A stretch of DNA of 64,000 nt from the NCBI RefSeq assembly GCF_021491355.1, contig NZ_JAKENF010000003.1, forward strand, positions 372,001-436,000. The letters are read 5' to 3'. A program made the translations under genes and the position numbers. The DNA is from Alitabrizicola rongguiensis. Lineage in GTDB: Bacteria; Pseudomonadota; Alphaproteobacteria; Rhodobacterales; Rhodobacteraceae. Below are positions 17,040 to 26,734 of this stretch, piece after piece. Each line of letters opens with the position of its first letter. Positions within the stretch are counted from its first letter, which is position 1. The notes under the pieces were generated by a model that was not told the origin of the DNA, did not search any database, and saw nothing but the letters and a program-made list of their open reading frames with translations.

Positions 17040-17927
17040 ATGAAGCGTGTCCTCTTGGGACTGGTCCTCGTCGCGGCCTGTGTTGCGGCCTTTGTGATTG
17101 TAACCTTGCCCGAGCGCGGCGATGCAGTGGCGCTTGGGCAGCTCAGCGGCGATCCGGCGCGGGGCCAGACGCTGTTCTGGGCGGGCGGCTGCGCCTCTTG
17201 CCACGCCGCACCAGGGGCCGAGGGCGAGGCGCGTCTGGTGCTGTCCGGCGGGCTGCAGTTGCCCACGCCCTTCGGCACCTTCAGCGTCCCGAACATTTCT
17301 CCCGACCCGCTGCAGGGCATCGGCAACTGGACGCTTGCCGATTTCGAGGGGGCGCTGCGCCACGGAACCTCGCCCGATGGCAAGCATTACTATCCATCCT
17401 TCCCCTATACCTCCTACGCCCATGCGACCGATCAGGATGTCGTCGATCTGTGGGCTTTCCTGCAGACCCTGCCGCTGTCCAACCGGCCGAACGATCCGCA
17501 CCAGATCAGCTTTCCCTTCGACCAGCGCCTGCTTCTGGGCGGATGGAAGTTCCTGAACCCCTCAACCGCTTGGGTCGTACCGGATCCGCTGACCCCGGAA
17601 GAGGAGCGCGGCCGCTATCTGGTCGAGGGCTTCGGCCATTGCGGCGAATGCCATACCCCGCGCAATGCTCTCGGTGGGCGCGACATGGCGCGCTGGCTGG
17701 CGGGCGGCCCGAACCCGGAAGGCAAGGGGACGATCCCGAACATCACGCCAGCCAAGCTCGACTGGTCGACAGCCGATATAGCGGAATACCTGAAATCGGG
17801 CTTCACCCCGGACTACGACTCCGCCGGGGGTGGCATGGCCGATGTCGTCACCAACATCTCGCATCTGTCCGACGCAGACCGTCTTGCCATTGCCGCCTAT
17901 CTGAAGAAGGTTCCTCCTCAGAACTGA
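17040..17927 (+). CDS. Periplasmic diheme cytochrome c
   Basis: The 295-residue protein has an N-terminal hydrophobic helix (residues 4-22, uncleaved anchor or signal) and two class I haem motifs, CASCH near residue 51 and CGECH near residue 202. Segments such as NISPDPLQGIGNWTLADFEGA and NITPAKLDWSTADIAEYLKSG are repeated in both halves. They resemble the cytochrome subunits of membrane alcohol/aldehyde dehydrogenases. No dehydrogenase subunit is adjacent, so its donor is unknown. It sits between the c'-type cytochrome and a GST gene, all on the plus strand. Confidence 0.9.
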   Translation: MKRVLLGLVLVAACVAAFVIVTLPERGDAVALGQLSGDPARGQTLFWAGGCASCHAAPGAEGEARLVLSGGLQLPTPFGTFSVPNISPDPLQGIGNWTLADFEGALRHGTSPDGKHYYPSFPYTSYAHATDQDVVDLWAFLQTLPLSNRPNDPHQISFPFDQRLLLGGWKFLNPSTAWVVPDPLTPEEERGRYLVEGFGHCGECHTPRNALGGRDMARWLAGGPNPEGKGTIPNITPAKLDWSTADIAEYLKSGFTPDYDSAGGGMADVVTNISHLSDADRLAIAAYLKKVPPQN

Positions 17928-17965
17928 GGCCGACGTCCGCGCCCCAGACCCCAGGGAGGCATGGG

Positions 17966-18592
17966 ATGATCCTGATCGGGCAATACGATTCCCCCTTCGT
18001 GCGGCGCGTTGGTGTCGCGCTACGCCTCTACGGTTTCTCGTTCGAACACCGGCCATGGTCGGTCTTCGGCGATGCCGACAAGATCCGCCCGTTCAATCCG
18101 CTAGTTCGCGTCCCGGTCCTGGTCCTTGACGAGGGCGAGGCGCTGATCGAAAGCGGGGCGATCCTTGACCACCTTGACAGTCTTGTGCCCGAGGGGCGCG
18201 CGCTTGTCCCGCGGGCCGGGGCAGAGCGTCGGCACGCCCTGCGCCAGATCGCGCTGGCCACAGGGCTTGCCGACAAGGCGGTGAGCCTGTTCTACGAGCG
18301 GCGCCTGCACGACGTTGCATCGGAGGTCTGGACAACCCGCTGCCGCAGTCAGCTCGGCGCGACACTGGAGCGGCTTGATGCCGAAAGGGCGGCGCTTGCG
18401 ACTCCGTTCTGGCAGGGAAACGCCATAGGTCACGGCGACATCGCGCTGACCTGCGCCTGGCGCTTCGCGACCGAGGCGCATCCGGGCCTGATCGATCCTG
18501 CCACCTATCCCGCCCTGGCCGAGGCCGTGGCGCGGATGGAGGCGATGCCGGTTTTTGCCGAGATCTGCCAGCCCTTCGTCGTGCCGACCTAG
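17966..18592 (+). CDS. Glutathione S-transferase family protein
   Basis: The 208-residue product has the thioredoxin-like GST N-terminal domain ([19 protein letters not shown], with [20 protein letters not shown] as the glutathione-binding segment) followed by an all-helical C-terminal domain. Candidate catalytic residues are Ser9 in YDSPFVRR or the nearby Tyr. The substrate is unknown. The ATG at 17966 follows GGGAGG seven bases upstream. The long frame that extends further 5' is only an overlap with the cytochrome gene. Its TAG stop shares the palindrome CTAG with the stop of the convergent cinA. Confidence 0.88.
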   Translation: MILIGQYDSPFVRRVGVALRLYGFSFEHRPWSVFGDADKIRPFNPLVRVPVLVLDEGEALIESGAILDHLDSLVPEGRALVPRAGAERRHALRQIALATGLADKAVSLFYERRLHDVASEVWTTRCRSQLGATLERLDAERAALATPFWQGNAIGHGDIALTCAWRFATEAHPGLIDPATYPALAEAVARMEAMPVFAEICQPFVVPT

Positions 18593-19071
18593 CGTAGCGC
18601 CTCTAGCAGCATCGCCAAGGCGTGTTTCACCGTTGCCCGGCGGACGGCATCGCGTCCGATCGCACCGAATTCAATGGTTTCCGAGCGAACCGGCGTGCCG
18701 TGACGCGCAAGCCCGAAGCAGACGCGCCCCTCGGGCTTTGTCTCCGATCCACCGGGGCCAGCGATGCCGGTGACCGAGACCGCCAGCGTCGCGGCCGAGC
18801 GGATCAGCGCGCCGTCCGCCATCTCGCGCGCAACTTCCTCGCTTACGGCGCCGTAGCGGACCAATGCCTCGGGGCGGACGCCCAGCATCTCTTCCTTGGC
18901 GCTGTTCGAATAGGTGATGAAGCCGCGGTCGAAGATGTCAGAAGACCCGGCCACATCGGTGATCGCCCCGGCGATCAGCCCACCGGTGCAGCTTTCCGCC
19001 GTCGCGATCAGGGCCTTCTTCGCTCGGGCCCGGGACAGAAGCTCCACGGCTTCGGGCAGGGGGGCGGTCAC
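18589..19071 (-). CDS. CinA C-terminal-type nicotinamide-nucleotide amidohydrolase (PncC)
   Basis: This 160-residue protein contains only the CinA C-terminal domain, which deamidates nicotinamide mononucleotide in pyridine nucleotide recycling. Family motifs are [19 protein letters not shown] near the start, [16 protein letters not shown], and [11 protein letters not shown]. The start is the GTG at 19071, which overlaps the pgpA stop as GTGA and so couples the two genes. The longer open frame is not family-like. It ends convergently with the GST gene, their stop codons sharing CTAG. Confidence 0.9.
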   Translation of the reverse strand: MTAPLPEAVELLSRARAKKALIATAESCTGGLIAGAITDVAGSSDIFDRGFITYSNSAKEEMLGVRPEALVRYGAVSEEVAREMADGALIRSAATLAVSVTGIAGPGGSETKPEGRVCFGLARHGTPVRSETIEFGAIGRDAVRRATVKHALAMLLEALR

Positions 19072-19556
19072 ATCATCACCCCGTGATAGAGCCCCGCCGC
19101 GATCATCACGCCAATCCCGGCGAAAAGCCCGGCCCAGAGATCGTCCAGCATCACCCCGGCCGCATCGCCCCGCGCATCCGCCGCGCCGACCAGCCAGGGT
19201 TTCCAGATGTCGAACAGCCGAAATAGAAGGAACGCCGCCACCGGCGCGGGCCAGGGCATCCAGCCATCCCAGCCCCGCGCCCAGAAGGCCGCCGAGGGGA
19301 AAAGCAGGGCGACCCACTGGCCGGCGACCTCGTCGATGACGAATTCGGACGGATCCTCGCCCGGACGATCCGAAAGCTCGCGGTTGACCGCCCAGAACCC
19401 CGCCCAGATCATGACGGCGGTCATCAGGGCAAGGCCGGGAAAGCCTGCAACCCTGTCGATCAGCATGCCAAGTGCCACTGCCACCGCCGAACCCCAGGTT
19501 CCGGGGGCAGGGCGCAGGAGTCCGGTCCCGAAAAAGGTCGCCAAGATCCGGCTCAT
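19068..19556 (-). CDS. pgpA: Phosphatidylglycerophosphatase A
   Basis: PgpA dephosphorylates phosphatidylglycerophosphate to phosphatidylglycerol in the inner membrane. The 162-residue protein has the diagnostic [14 protein letters not shown] segment near the N-terminus, the acidic metal-binding [20 protein letters not shown], and [17 protein letters not shown] near the end. Three to four membrane segments are evident. The ATG at 19556 overlaps the ispDF stop as ATGA and its own stop overlaps the cinA GTG, so ispDF-pgpA-cinA form one tightly coupled operon. Confidence 0.93.
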   Translation of the reverse strand: MSRILATFFGTGLLRPAPGTWGSAVAVALGMLIDRVAGFPGLALMTAVMIWAGFWAVNRELSDRPGEDPSEFVIDEVAGQWVALLFPSAAFWARGWDGWMPWPAPVAAFLLFRLFDIWKPWLVGAADARGDAAGVMLDDLWAGLFAGIGVMIAAGLYHGVMM

Positions 19557-20686
19557 GCGGTCACCAGCGTCGCGGTGGCCAGCGCCGCGATCCCCTCTTC
19601 GCGCCCGGTAAAGCCCAGACGCTCGCTTGTCGTCGCCTTGACACTGACCCGGTCGGGCTCGATGCCCAGAATGCGGGCCAACTCGGCCTGCATCGCCCCG
19701 GCATGGGGTCCGACCTTTGGTCGCTCGCAGATCAAAGTCACGTCGGCATTGGCGATGCGGAAGCCGCGCGCCTCGGCCCGTCCAGCGGCGTGGCGCAGGA
19801 AGATATGGCTCTCGGCGCCCTTCCATTGCGGGTCGGATGGCGGGAAGTGCCGCCCGATGTCACCCTCGGCCAAGGCGCCATAGATGGCGTCGGTCAGGGC
19901 GTGCATGCCCACATCGGCATCGGAATGGCCAACCAGCCCCGCGCCATGCGGAACCTTGACCCCGCAAAGCCAGACATGGTCGCCCGGCCCGAAGGCATGC
20001 ACGTCGAACCCATTGCCCAAACGGATATCCATGCCACGCCGTCCTTTCAGGATGTGCTCCGCCCGCTCGATGTCGCTGGCAAAGGTCAGCTTCAGGTTTT
20101 CCTCTTCGCCCTCGACGATGGCGACCGTCATGCCTGCCGCGCGCGCCACCTCGACATCATCCGCCGCCCCGCCCGGATGGGCGCGGTGCGCGGCAAGGAT
20201 CGCGCCAAACTGGAACCCCTGCGGCGTCTGGGCGCGCCAGAGATTGGCGCGGTCCTGGGTGCCGCTGACCGCCATCGCCTCGCCACGCCAAAGCGCATCG
20301 GTCACGGGCAGGGCAGGGGCCGCGCCCTCGGCGTTGTCTAGAGCCGAAATCACCCTGTCGATCAAAGCTTTGCTGACCAGTGGCCGAGCCCCGTCATGGA
20401 TGAGGACCCGGTCCACCCCCATCAGCGCCAGCGCCTCGAGCGCGTTGCGGACAGAGGCGTCGCGCGTGCTGCCGCCGGTGACGAAATCCACGTCGGCCAG
20501 CGTCTGTTCCGCCAGCAGGTGGTCGTCGGGATGGATGACGACCAGCAGGTGATCGACCGTGCCGCGAAAGGCATCGACCGTATGCGCCAGCACCGGCCGG
20601 CCGGCCAGCATCCGCCATTGCTTCGGCAGGCCTTCGCCCGCGCGCGTCCCGCGTCCGGCGGCCACGATGATGCCTGCGACTGTCAT
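19553..20686 (-). CDS. ispDF: Bifunctional IspD/IspF isoprenoid enzyme
   Basis: This fusion carries out two steps of the MEP pathway: 2-C-methylerythritol 4-phosphate cytidylyltransferase (IspD, residues 1 to about 215) and 2-C-methylerythritol 2,4-cyclodiphosphate synthase (IspF, from about 219). IspD shows [12 protein letters not shown] and the [12 protein letters not shown] core. IspF shows GNGFDVHAF with the metal ligands Asp228 and His230, [19 protein letters not shown], and [14 protein letters not shown]. Such fusions are usual in alphaproteobacteria. The start at 20686 follows GGAG. It is divergent from the dusB-ntr operon across about 200 bases. Confidence 0.95.
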   Translation of the reverse strand: MTVAGIIVAAGRGTRAGEGLPKQWRMLAGRPVLAHTVDAFRGTVDHLLVVIHPDDHLLAEQTLADVDFVTGGSTRDASVRNALEALALMGVDRVLIHDGARPLVSKALIDRVISALDNAEGAAPALPVTDALWRGEAMAVSGTQDRANLWRAQTPQGFQFGAILAAHRAHPGGAADDVEVARAAGMTVAIVEGEEENLKLTFASDIERAEHILKGRRGMDIRLGNGFDVHAFGPGDHVWLCGVKVPHGAGLVGHSDADVGMHALTDAIYGALAEGDIGRHFPPSDPQWKGAESHIFLRHAAGRAEARGFRIANADVTLICERPKVGPHAGAMQAELARILGIEPDRVSVKATTSERLGFTGREEGIAALATATLVTA

Positions 20687-20885
20687 CTTCGCTCCATATC
20701 GACCGGGCATCTGTCTAGGGCAGGAAGCGGGACGTGACAATGCGGCGAAACCTTCGGGCATGTATGCACAAAAAATAGGCATATGCTCGGGATTGACCAG
20801 ACTCTCGGGCGGGATCGCCCCTCGCCTTGGTTGTCATCCGGGGGGACAGAGGCTACCTCGAGGCTGACGCACAAGGATTAGGCAT

Positions 20886-21890
20886 TTGTTTCTCCAGTCG
20901 GCTGCCGCCGCCAATGGCCTTACCATTGATCCACCGGTTCTGCTGGCGCCCCTCGCCGGCATCACAGACCTGCCGTTTCGCCGGCTGGTCGCCTCGTTCG
21001 GTGCAGGTCTGGTGGTCAGCGAGATGGTGGCGAGTCAAGAGGTCGTGCAAGCACGTCCCCTGGCTCGCGCCCGCGCCGAACTCGGCTTCGAGATGGATCG
21101 TACCTCGGTCCAGCTTGCCGGACGCGAAACCTACTGGATGGCCGAGGCCGCGAAGTATGTCGAAGGGCAGGGCGCGCGGGTCATCGACATCAACATGGGG
21201 TGCCCTGCCAAGAAGGTCACCACCGGCTATTCCGGTTCGGCCCTGATGAAGACGCCAGATCATGCCCTGCGACTGATCGAGGCGGTCGTGGGTGCGGTCT
21301 CTGTGCCGGTCACGCTCAAGACCCGCCTTGGCTGGGATGATGCCTGCCTGAACGCGCCGGACATCGCACGCCGCGCCGAGGCCGCGGGTGTTGCGATGAT
21401 CACCATCCATGGCCGTACGCGCTGCCAGTTCTACTCGGGCAAGGCGGACTGGGCGGCGATCCGCGCGGTGAAGGAGGCGGTGAAAATTCCGGTCATCGCC
21501 AATGGCGACATCGTCGATGCGGAAACCGCGGCCGAGGCGCTGCGCCTGTCCGGCGCCGATGGCGTGATGGTCGGTCGCGGCGCCCAGGGTGCCCCCTGGC
21601 GGCTCGCGGAGATCGCGCACCGTCTCTACGGCAGCCCGGCGCCAGTTGTACCGCAAGGCGCGGCGTTCGCCGATTTGGTCATCGGGCACTACGACGCCAT
21701 GCTCGACTTCTATGGGTTCGAGCTTGGCATCAAGGTCGCCCGCAAGCATCTGGGCTGGTATCTCGGAGAGGCGCGGCGAACCTCGCAACGCGGGGCGATC
21801 CTCACCGCGACCGATCCGCAAGCCGTCCGCGACGCCCTCCGTGCAGCCTTCCTTGCCGCACCCGACGACGAGACGAGGGAGGCGGCATGA
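20886..21890 (+). CDS. dusB: tRNA-dihydrouridine synthase B (NifR3)
   Basis: DusB reduces uridine in the tRNA D-loop using FMN. The 334-residue protein shows LAPLAGITDLPFRRL at the N-terminus, the catalytic cysteine in DINMGCPAKKVTTGYSGSAL, TIHGRTRCQFYSGKADW, and the FMN phosphate site GADGVMVGRGAQG. In Rhodobacter this gene is nifR3, first of the nifR3-ntrB-ntrC operon, and the same order holds here. The likely start is TTG at 20886 with AAGGA eight to nine bases upstream. Its stop overlaps the ntrB ATG as ATGA. The promoter must lie in the 200 bases shared with ispDF. Confidence 0.95.
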   Translation: MFLQSAAAANGLTIDPPVLLAPLAGITDLPFRRLVASFGAGLVVSEMVASQEVVQARPLARARAELGFEMDRTSVQLAGRETYWMAEAAKYVEGQGARVIDINMGCPAKKVTTGYSGSALMKTPDHALRLIEAVVGAVSVPVTLKTRLGWDDACLNAPDIARRAEAAGVAMITIHGRTRCQFYSGKADWAAIRAVKEAVKIPVIANGDIVDAETAAEALRLSGADGVMVGRGAQGAPWRLAEIAHRLYGSPAPVVPQGAAFADLVIGHYDAMLDFYGFELGIKVARKHLGWYLGEARRTSQRGAILTATDPQAVRDALRAAFLAAPDDETREAA

Positions 21891-22990
21891 TGCCCTACCG
21901 CTCGCCCTATCCGGTTCCGGGCGTCATCTGGGCCTCGCTGCCGATCCCGGCCTTCCTGATCGACCGCGAGGGCAAGCTGGTCGAGGTGAATCCGGCGGGC
22001 GAGACGTTCCTCAATGCCTCGGTCAAGGCGCTGTACGGTGTTCCGGCCTTCGACCGAATCCACATCGACGCGCCGATGGACGAGGCGCTGGCACGGGCTC
22101 GGGCCAATCAGTCGGCCCTGTTCATCAACGACGTCGACGTGACCTCGGGCGAGAAGCCGCCGGTCCAGTGCAACGTGCAGATCGCACCGATGCATGACAA
22201 TCCCGACATCCTGATGCTGCTGATCTCGCCGCGCGACATCGCCGACCGGCTCGGCCGCATCGCGAATGCCAAGTCCTCGGCCAAGTCGGCGATCGGCATG
22301 GCGGAAATGCTGGCCCACGAGATCAAGAACCCGCTCGCAGGGATCACCGGTGCGGCCCAGCTTCTGTCGATGGGCCTCGGACCGGAAGACCGCGAGTTGA
22401 CGGACCTGATCGTCGAGGAATCGCGCCGGATCGTGAAGCTGCTCGAACAGGTGGAGCAGTTCGGCAACCTTCGTCCCCCGGACCTGCGCGCGGTAAACAT
22501 CCATGATGCGCTCGATCGCGCCCGCCGTTCGGCCGTGGTTGGCTTTGCGGCGAACATGACGATCCTCGAAGAATACGACCCCTCGCTGCCGCCGACGCTG
22601 GCCGATCCCGACCAGCTGATGCAGGTGTTCCTGAACCTCATCAAGAATGCGGCCGAGGCGGCGGGGCCAAGGGGCAGCGGCACGATCCGGCTCAAGACCT
22701 CTTACGACCTCTCGCTTCGGATGCGGCGCAAGGATGGGTCAGGCCGGGCGCTGCCGCTGAAGATCGAGATCATCGACAACGGGCCCGGTATCCCGCCCGA
22801 GATCGCACAGGACATCTTCGAGCCCTTTGTCAGCGGGCGCGAAAACGGAACCGGACTGGGCCTCGCGCTCGTGTCCAAGATTATCAACGACCATGGCGGC
22901 TGGATTTCGGTCGACTCGGTGCCGGGGCGCACGGTCTTCCGTGTTTCGCTGCCCGTGGCGCCCAAGGAACTTGCGCAGGACGTAACGTAA
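21887..22990 (+). CDS. ntrB: Nitrogen regulation sensor kinase NtrB
   Basis: NtrB phosphorylates NtrC under nitrogen limitation and is held in check by the PII protein. The 367-residue soluble protein has a PAS-like N-terminal domain (about residues 12-115) and the H-box His144 in MLAHEIKNPLAGI. The N-box follows in FLNLIKNAAEAA, then the G1 and G2 boxes (DNGPGIPPE and ENGTGLGLALVSKI). It overlaps dusB by four bases and lies 12 bases before ntrC, consistent with one operon. Confidence 0.95.
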   Translation: MMPYRSPYPVPGVIWASLPIPAFLIDREGKLVEVNPAGETFLNASVKALYGVPAFDRIHIDAPMDEALARARANQSALFINDVDVTSGEKPPVQCNVQIAPMHDNPDILMLLISPRDIADRLGRIANAKSSAKSAIGMAEMLAHEIKNPLAGITGAAQLLSMGLGPEDRELTDLIVEESRRIVKLLEQVEQFGNLRPPDLRAVNIHDALDRARRSAVVGFAANMTILEEYDPSLPPTLADPDQLMQVFLNLIKNAAEAAGPRGSGTIRLKTSYDLSLRMRRKDGSGRALPLKIEIIDNGPGIPPEIAQDIFEPFVSGRENGTGLGLALVSKIINDHGGWISVDSVPGRTVFRVSLPVAPKELAQDVT

Positions 22991-23002
22991 GGAGGCAGGA
23001 CA

Positions 23003-24370
23003 ATGGATGGCACGGTACTGGTCGCGGATGACGACCGCACGATCCGCACGGTTCTGACCCAGGCGCTGACCCGCGCGGGCTGCAAGGTGCACGCGACCTC
23101 ATCGCTGATGACCCTGATGCGGTGGGTCGAGGAGGGGAAGGGCGATCTCGTCATCTCGGACGTGATCATGCCCGACGGCAACGGGCTGGAGGCGCTGCCG
23201 CGCATCGGCAAGATGCGCCCCGGCCTGCCCGTGATCGTGATCTCGGCACAGAACACCATCATGACGGCGATCCAGGCGGCAGAGGCCGAGGCCTATGACT
23301 ATCTGCCCAAGCCCTTCGACCTGCCCGACCTGATGAAACGTTCGGCCCGCGCGCTGGATCAGAAGCGCCGCGCCGTGGTGCGCAACCGGGTCGAAACCAA
23401 GGAGGCGGGCGACGACTTGCCGCTCGTTGGCAGGACACCGGCGATGCAGGCGCTCTACAGGCTCGTCGCCCGGGTGATGAACACCGACCTCCCGGTCCTC
23501 ATCACCGGCGAAAGCGGCACCGGCAAGTCGCTGATCGCGCGCGCCATCCACGACTTTTCGGACCGTCGCACGCTGCCCTTCGTGGTGGCACAATCGGCCG
23601 ATCTTGCCGGGATCGAAGGCCCGGCGATGCTTCTGTCCAAGGCGCGGGGCGGCAGCCTCGTCTTCGACGAAGTGGCTGATTACGATGAGGACGCCCAGGC
23701 CCGGATCGTACGGATGCTGGACATGCTTGGCGATTCCGCGCCGCGGATCATGGCGACCTCGCAGGCCGATCTTTCGGCTCGGATGGAGGCGGGGCTTTTC
23801 CGGCAGGACCTGTTCTATCGCCTCGGCGGTGTCACCATCCACGTCCCGTCCCTGCGCGAGCGGGTGGACGACATCCCGCTGCTCGCCGACCATTTCCTGT
23901 CGAAAGGCGAGCGTGATTTCGGGGCGGTGCGCCGCCTCTCGGCCGATGCGCGCGAACTGGTGCGTGCCTATTCCTGGCCGGGCAACGTGCGGCAGCTCGA
24001 GAACACGCTGCGCCGCCTGATGGTGACATCTGCCGAGGCCGAGATCAGCCGGGCCGAGGTCGAGGCCGTTCTCGGCAACCAGCCGTCGATGGAACCGCTC
24101 CGTGGCGGCGGCGAGGGCGAGAAACTGTCGACCAGCGTCGCCAAGCACCTGAAGCGCTACTTCGATCTGCATGGCGGCGCGCTGCCGCCGCCCGGGGTCT
24201 ATCAGCGAATCCTGCGCGAAGTGGAGTTGCCGCTGATCGAGATCGCCCTCGATGCGACCGCCGGAAATCAGGCAAAATGTGCCGATTTGCTCGGCATCAA
24301 CCGCAATACCTTGCGCAAGAAGATCACCGACCTCGATATCCGCGTGACACGGCGGCGCAAGCTGATGTAA
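23003..24370 (+). CDS. ntrC: Nitrogen response regulator NtrC lacking the GAFTGA loop
   Basis: This DNA-binding response regulator turns on nitrogen-assimilation genes when phosphorylated by NtrB. The 455-residue protein has a receiver domain with Asp53 in [10 protein letters not shown], an AAA+ domain with Walker A GESGTGKS (169-176) and Walker B LVFDEV (219-224), and a Fis-type C-terminal helix-turn-helix ([17 protein letters not shown]). Between the two Walker motifs the expected GAFTGA loop, which contacts sigma-54, is absent and the segment is shortened. That is the known state of Rhodobacter capsulatus NtrC, which activates sigma-70 promoters, so the same mode is likely here. Confidence 0.95.
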   Translation: MDGTVLVADDDRTIRTVLTQALTRAGCKVHATSSLMTLMRWVEEGKGDLVISDVIMPDGNGLEALPRIGKMRPGLPVIVISAQNTIMTAIQAAEAEAYDYLPKPFDLPDLMKRSARALDQKRRAVVRNRVETKEAGDDLPLVGRTPAMQALYRLVARVMNTDLPVLITGESGTGKSLIARAIHDFSDRRTLPFVVAQSADLAGIEGPAMLLSKARGGSLVFDEVADYDEDAQARIVRMLDMLGDSAPRIMATSQADLSARMEAGLFRQDLFYRLGGVTIHVPSLRERVDDIPLLADHFLSKGERDFGAVRRLSADARELVRAYSWPGNVRQLENTLRRLMVTSAEAEISRAEVEAVLGNQPSMEPLRGGGEGEKLSTSVAKHLKRYFDLHGGALPPPGVYQRILREVELPLIEIALDATAGNQAKCADLLGINRNTLRKKITDLDIRVTRRRKLM

Positions 24371-24469
24371 AACCGCCACAGGAATAGTGGCACGGCGGCG
24401 TCAGTTGTCAGAAGGCCACGGAATAGGCGGTAAGGGTCGCGCGAGCGGCCCGCATCAAGGGCGGCAGGC

Positions 24470-26716
24470 GTGCAGCGCTCAGCGCGAAGTGAGACCTGGA
24501 ACCGGTTGCGCAAGCAACGCCGGGTTCAGACTTGGGCCACATTCGGCCTTGTTCTGCTTGGCCCGCTTCTGGCGCTGGCCACCTTCCTGACGCTTGGCCC
24601 CTTCAATCAGGGCGTCGGCTCTCCGACACTGCGGCTCGTGCTGCTGGCCGACCTCGTCTATGTGCTGGTCGTTGCCACGCTGGTGATCCAGCGCATCGCC
24701 AAGATGGTTGCCGACCGCCGGGCAAAATCCGCCGGGTCACGGCTGCACCTGCGTCTGACGGGCGTCTTTGCCCTGATTGCGCTGGTTCCGACGGTCCTCG
24801 TTGCTGTCTTCGCCGTGCTGACGGTGAACGTGGGCCTGGAAGGATGGTTTTCCGACCGGGTCCGGCAGGTTGTGGGATCGTCGCTGTCGGCCGCCGAAGC
24901 CTATCGCAGCGAGCATCAGCGCGACCTGACCCAGGACGCCCAAGCGCTGGCGGGATATCTCAACCTTTCAAAGCAGGCCTCGGTCTATGTCGATGACGGC
25001 GATCTGCGCCAGCTGCTGAGCAAGGCGCAGGCCCAGGTGCAGCGCGGATTGCGCGAGGCGTATGTCATTGACGGAAAAGGCGAAATCCGTGCGCGGGGCG
25101 AAAGCTCGTATCTCTTCGATTACGAGATGCCCACGGCTGACCAGATCGAGCGGGCTCTCAAGGGCGAGACGGTCGTCATCGAGGACTGGGCGAATAACGA
25201 ATTCCGCGCGCTTGTCTGGCTCGAGTCCTATCCCGACCGCTTTCTGCTGGTCACCCGGACAGTCGATGGATCGCTGCTGAGCCTGCTGGACGATACGACC
25301 GAAAACGCCCGCCTCTACCATCAGCTTGAAGCCGAGCGCGGGCGGCTTCTGTTCGAATTCGGTCTGCTTTACATAGGCTTCGCGCTTATTCTTATCCTTG
25401 CGGCCGTCTGGCTGGGCTTGTGGTTTGCCGAGCGCCTGTCGCGCCCGGTCGGCAGGCTTGCCGGTGCCGCGCAGCGGGTCGGCGGCGGTGATCTGGACGT
25501 GCAGGTGATCGAGGAACAGGGCGATGACGAGATCGCCATGCTCGGACGCATCTTCAACCAGATGACCCGCCAGCTGAAGGGCCAGCGCGCCGCGCTGGTC
25601 GAAGGACACGCCCTGACCGAGGAACGGCGTCGGCTCTTCGACTCGGTCCTGTCGAACGTCACCGCGGGGGTGATCGGCCTGGATGCCGAGGGCGCGGTTG
25701 AGTTCATCAACCGCTCCGCAACGCGGCTTCTCGATCTTCCCCCGGAAGCGGGTGGCGCGATGACCGTGCTTGTCCCGGAATTCGGCCCGCTCTTTGACCG
25801 ACTGCGTGAAGGCGACGGCACTGCCGTTCAGGAAGAGGTGCGGCTGTCGCGGCGCGGCAAGCTCGAAAGCCTTCTCGTGCGAATGAGCGAGCGGCGGAAC
25901 GACGACGGCACGCCTGAAGGTTACGTCGTGGCCTTCGACGATGTGACTGAACTGGTCAGCGCGCAGCGGATGGCCGCCTGGGGCGACGTGGCCCGGCGTA
26001 TTGCGCATGAGATCAAGAACCCGCTGACCCCGATCCAGCTTTCGGCCGAGCGCATCAAGCGCAAGTTCCGTCCGATCGTCGGTGACGAGGCGGCGGCGGA
26101 TCTTGACCAGTATACCGATGTGATCGTCCGCCAGACTGGCGACCTGCGTCGTATCGTCGATGAGTTCTCGAAATTCGCCCGGATGCCGGAGCCCGACCGC
26201 CGTGAGGAGGATCTCGTCAAGCTGGTCCGTGATGCCGTCCTGCTGCAGGACAGCGGCCAGCCGGACGTGAAGGTGACGTCAAAGCTGCCGGATGGGCCGC
26301 TTATGCTGGATCTGGACGCGACCATGATCTCGCAAGCGCTGACCAACCTTATCAAGAACGCCGGAGAAGCGATTGAATCGCTGAAAGAAAAAGGCGCGCC
26401 AGACGATCTTGAGCCTCAGGTCAGGGTCGAACTGATCGAACAGCCGGATGTCGTTATCATCCGCATTTCCGACAATGGCATCGGTCTGCCCGAGGATCGG
26501 GCGCGGCTGTTCGAGCCCTATGTGACGACACGGGAGAAGGGGACAGGCCTGGGCCTGCCTATCGTCAAGAAGATCATCGAGGAACATGGCGGCACGCTGA
26601 CACTGAACGATGCCGCGCCATTCGAAGGTCAGTCCCATGCAGGGGCGATGGCCGAAATCAGACTGCCCCGCAGCCCGCGCCCGGCGCGTGGGCGGGGTGT
26701 ACGCGCGGCCAAATAA
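24470..26716 (+). CDS. ntrY: Nitrogen regulation sensor kinase NtrY
   Basis: NtrY is the membrane-bound kinase of the second nitrogen/redox two-component system. The 748-residue protein has three or four N-terminal membrane helices and a periplasmic region. A further helix near residue 300 is followed by a HAMP domain (RPVGRLAGAAQRVGGGDLDV), then a PAS domain around residues 385-500. The H-box is RRIAHEIKNPLTPIQLSAERI. The ATPase domain carries LTNLIKNAGEAI, DNGIGLPED and EKGTGLGLPIVKKI. The start is GTG at 24470. It follows ntrC by 99 bases and precedes ntrX by 18. Confidence 0.94.
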   Translation: MQRSARSETWNRLRKQRRVQTWATFGLVLLGPLLALATFLTLGPFNQGVGSPTLRLVLLADLVYVLVVATLVIQRIAKMVADRRAKSAGSRLHLRLTGVFALIALVPTVLVAVFAVLTVNVGLEGWFSDRVRQVVGSSLSAAEAYRSEHQRDLTQDAQALAGYLNLSKQASVYVDDGDLRQLLSKAQAQVQRGLREAYVIDGKGEIRARGESSYLFDYEMPTADQIERALKGETVVIEDWANNEFRALVWLESYPDRFLLVTRTVDGSLLSLLDDTTENARLYHQLEAERGRLLFEFGLLYIGFALILILAAVWLGLWFAERLSRPVGRLAGAAQRVGGGDLDVQVIEEQGDDEIAMLGRIFNQMTRQLKGQRAALVEGHALTEERRRLFDSVLSNVTAGVIGLDAEGAVEFINRSATRLLDLPPEAGGAMTVLVPEFGPLFDRLREGDGTAVQEEVRLSRRGKLESLLVRMSERRNDDGTPEGYVVAFDDVTELVSAQRMAAWGDVARRIAHEIKNPLTPIQLSAERIKRKFRPIVGDEAAADLDQYTDVIVRQTGDLRRIVDEFSKFARMPEPDRREEDLVKLVRDAVLLQDSGQPDVKVTSKLPDGPLMLDLDATMISQALTNLIKNAGEAIESLKEKGAPDDLEPQVRVELIEQPDVVIIRISDNGIGLPEDRARLFEPYVTTREKGTGLGLPIVKKIIEEHGGTLTLNDAAPFEGQSHAGAMAEIRLPRSPRPARGRGVRAAK

Positions 26717-26734
26717 GGCCCGGAGGACAGGTAG

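Noticed and set aside
17198-17965. N-terminal extension of the GST protein
   Set aside because: The in-frame extension lies over the cytochrome gene in another frame and has an Arg/Pro/Gly-rich shadow composition; a good ribosome site marks the real start at 17966.
20767-20783. NtrC-type site TGCAC-N7-AGGCA upstream of dusB
   Set aside because: Only about half of the enteric NtrC consensus matches, and Rhodobacter-type NtrC uses different sites; too weak to call.
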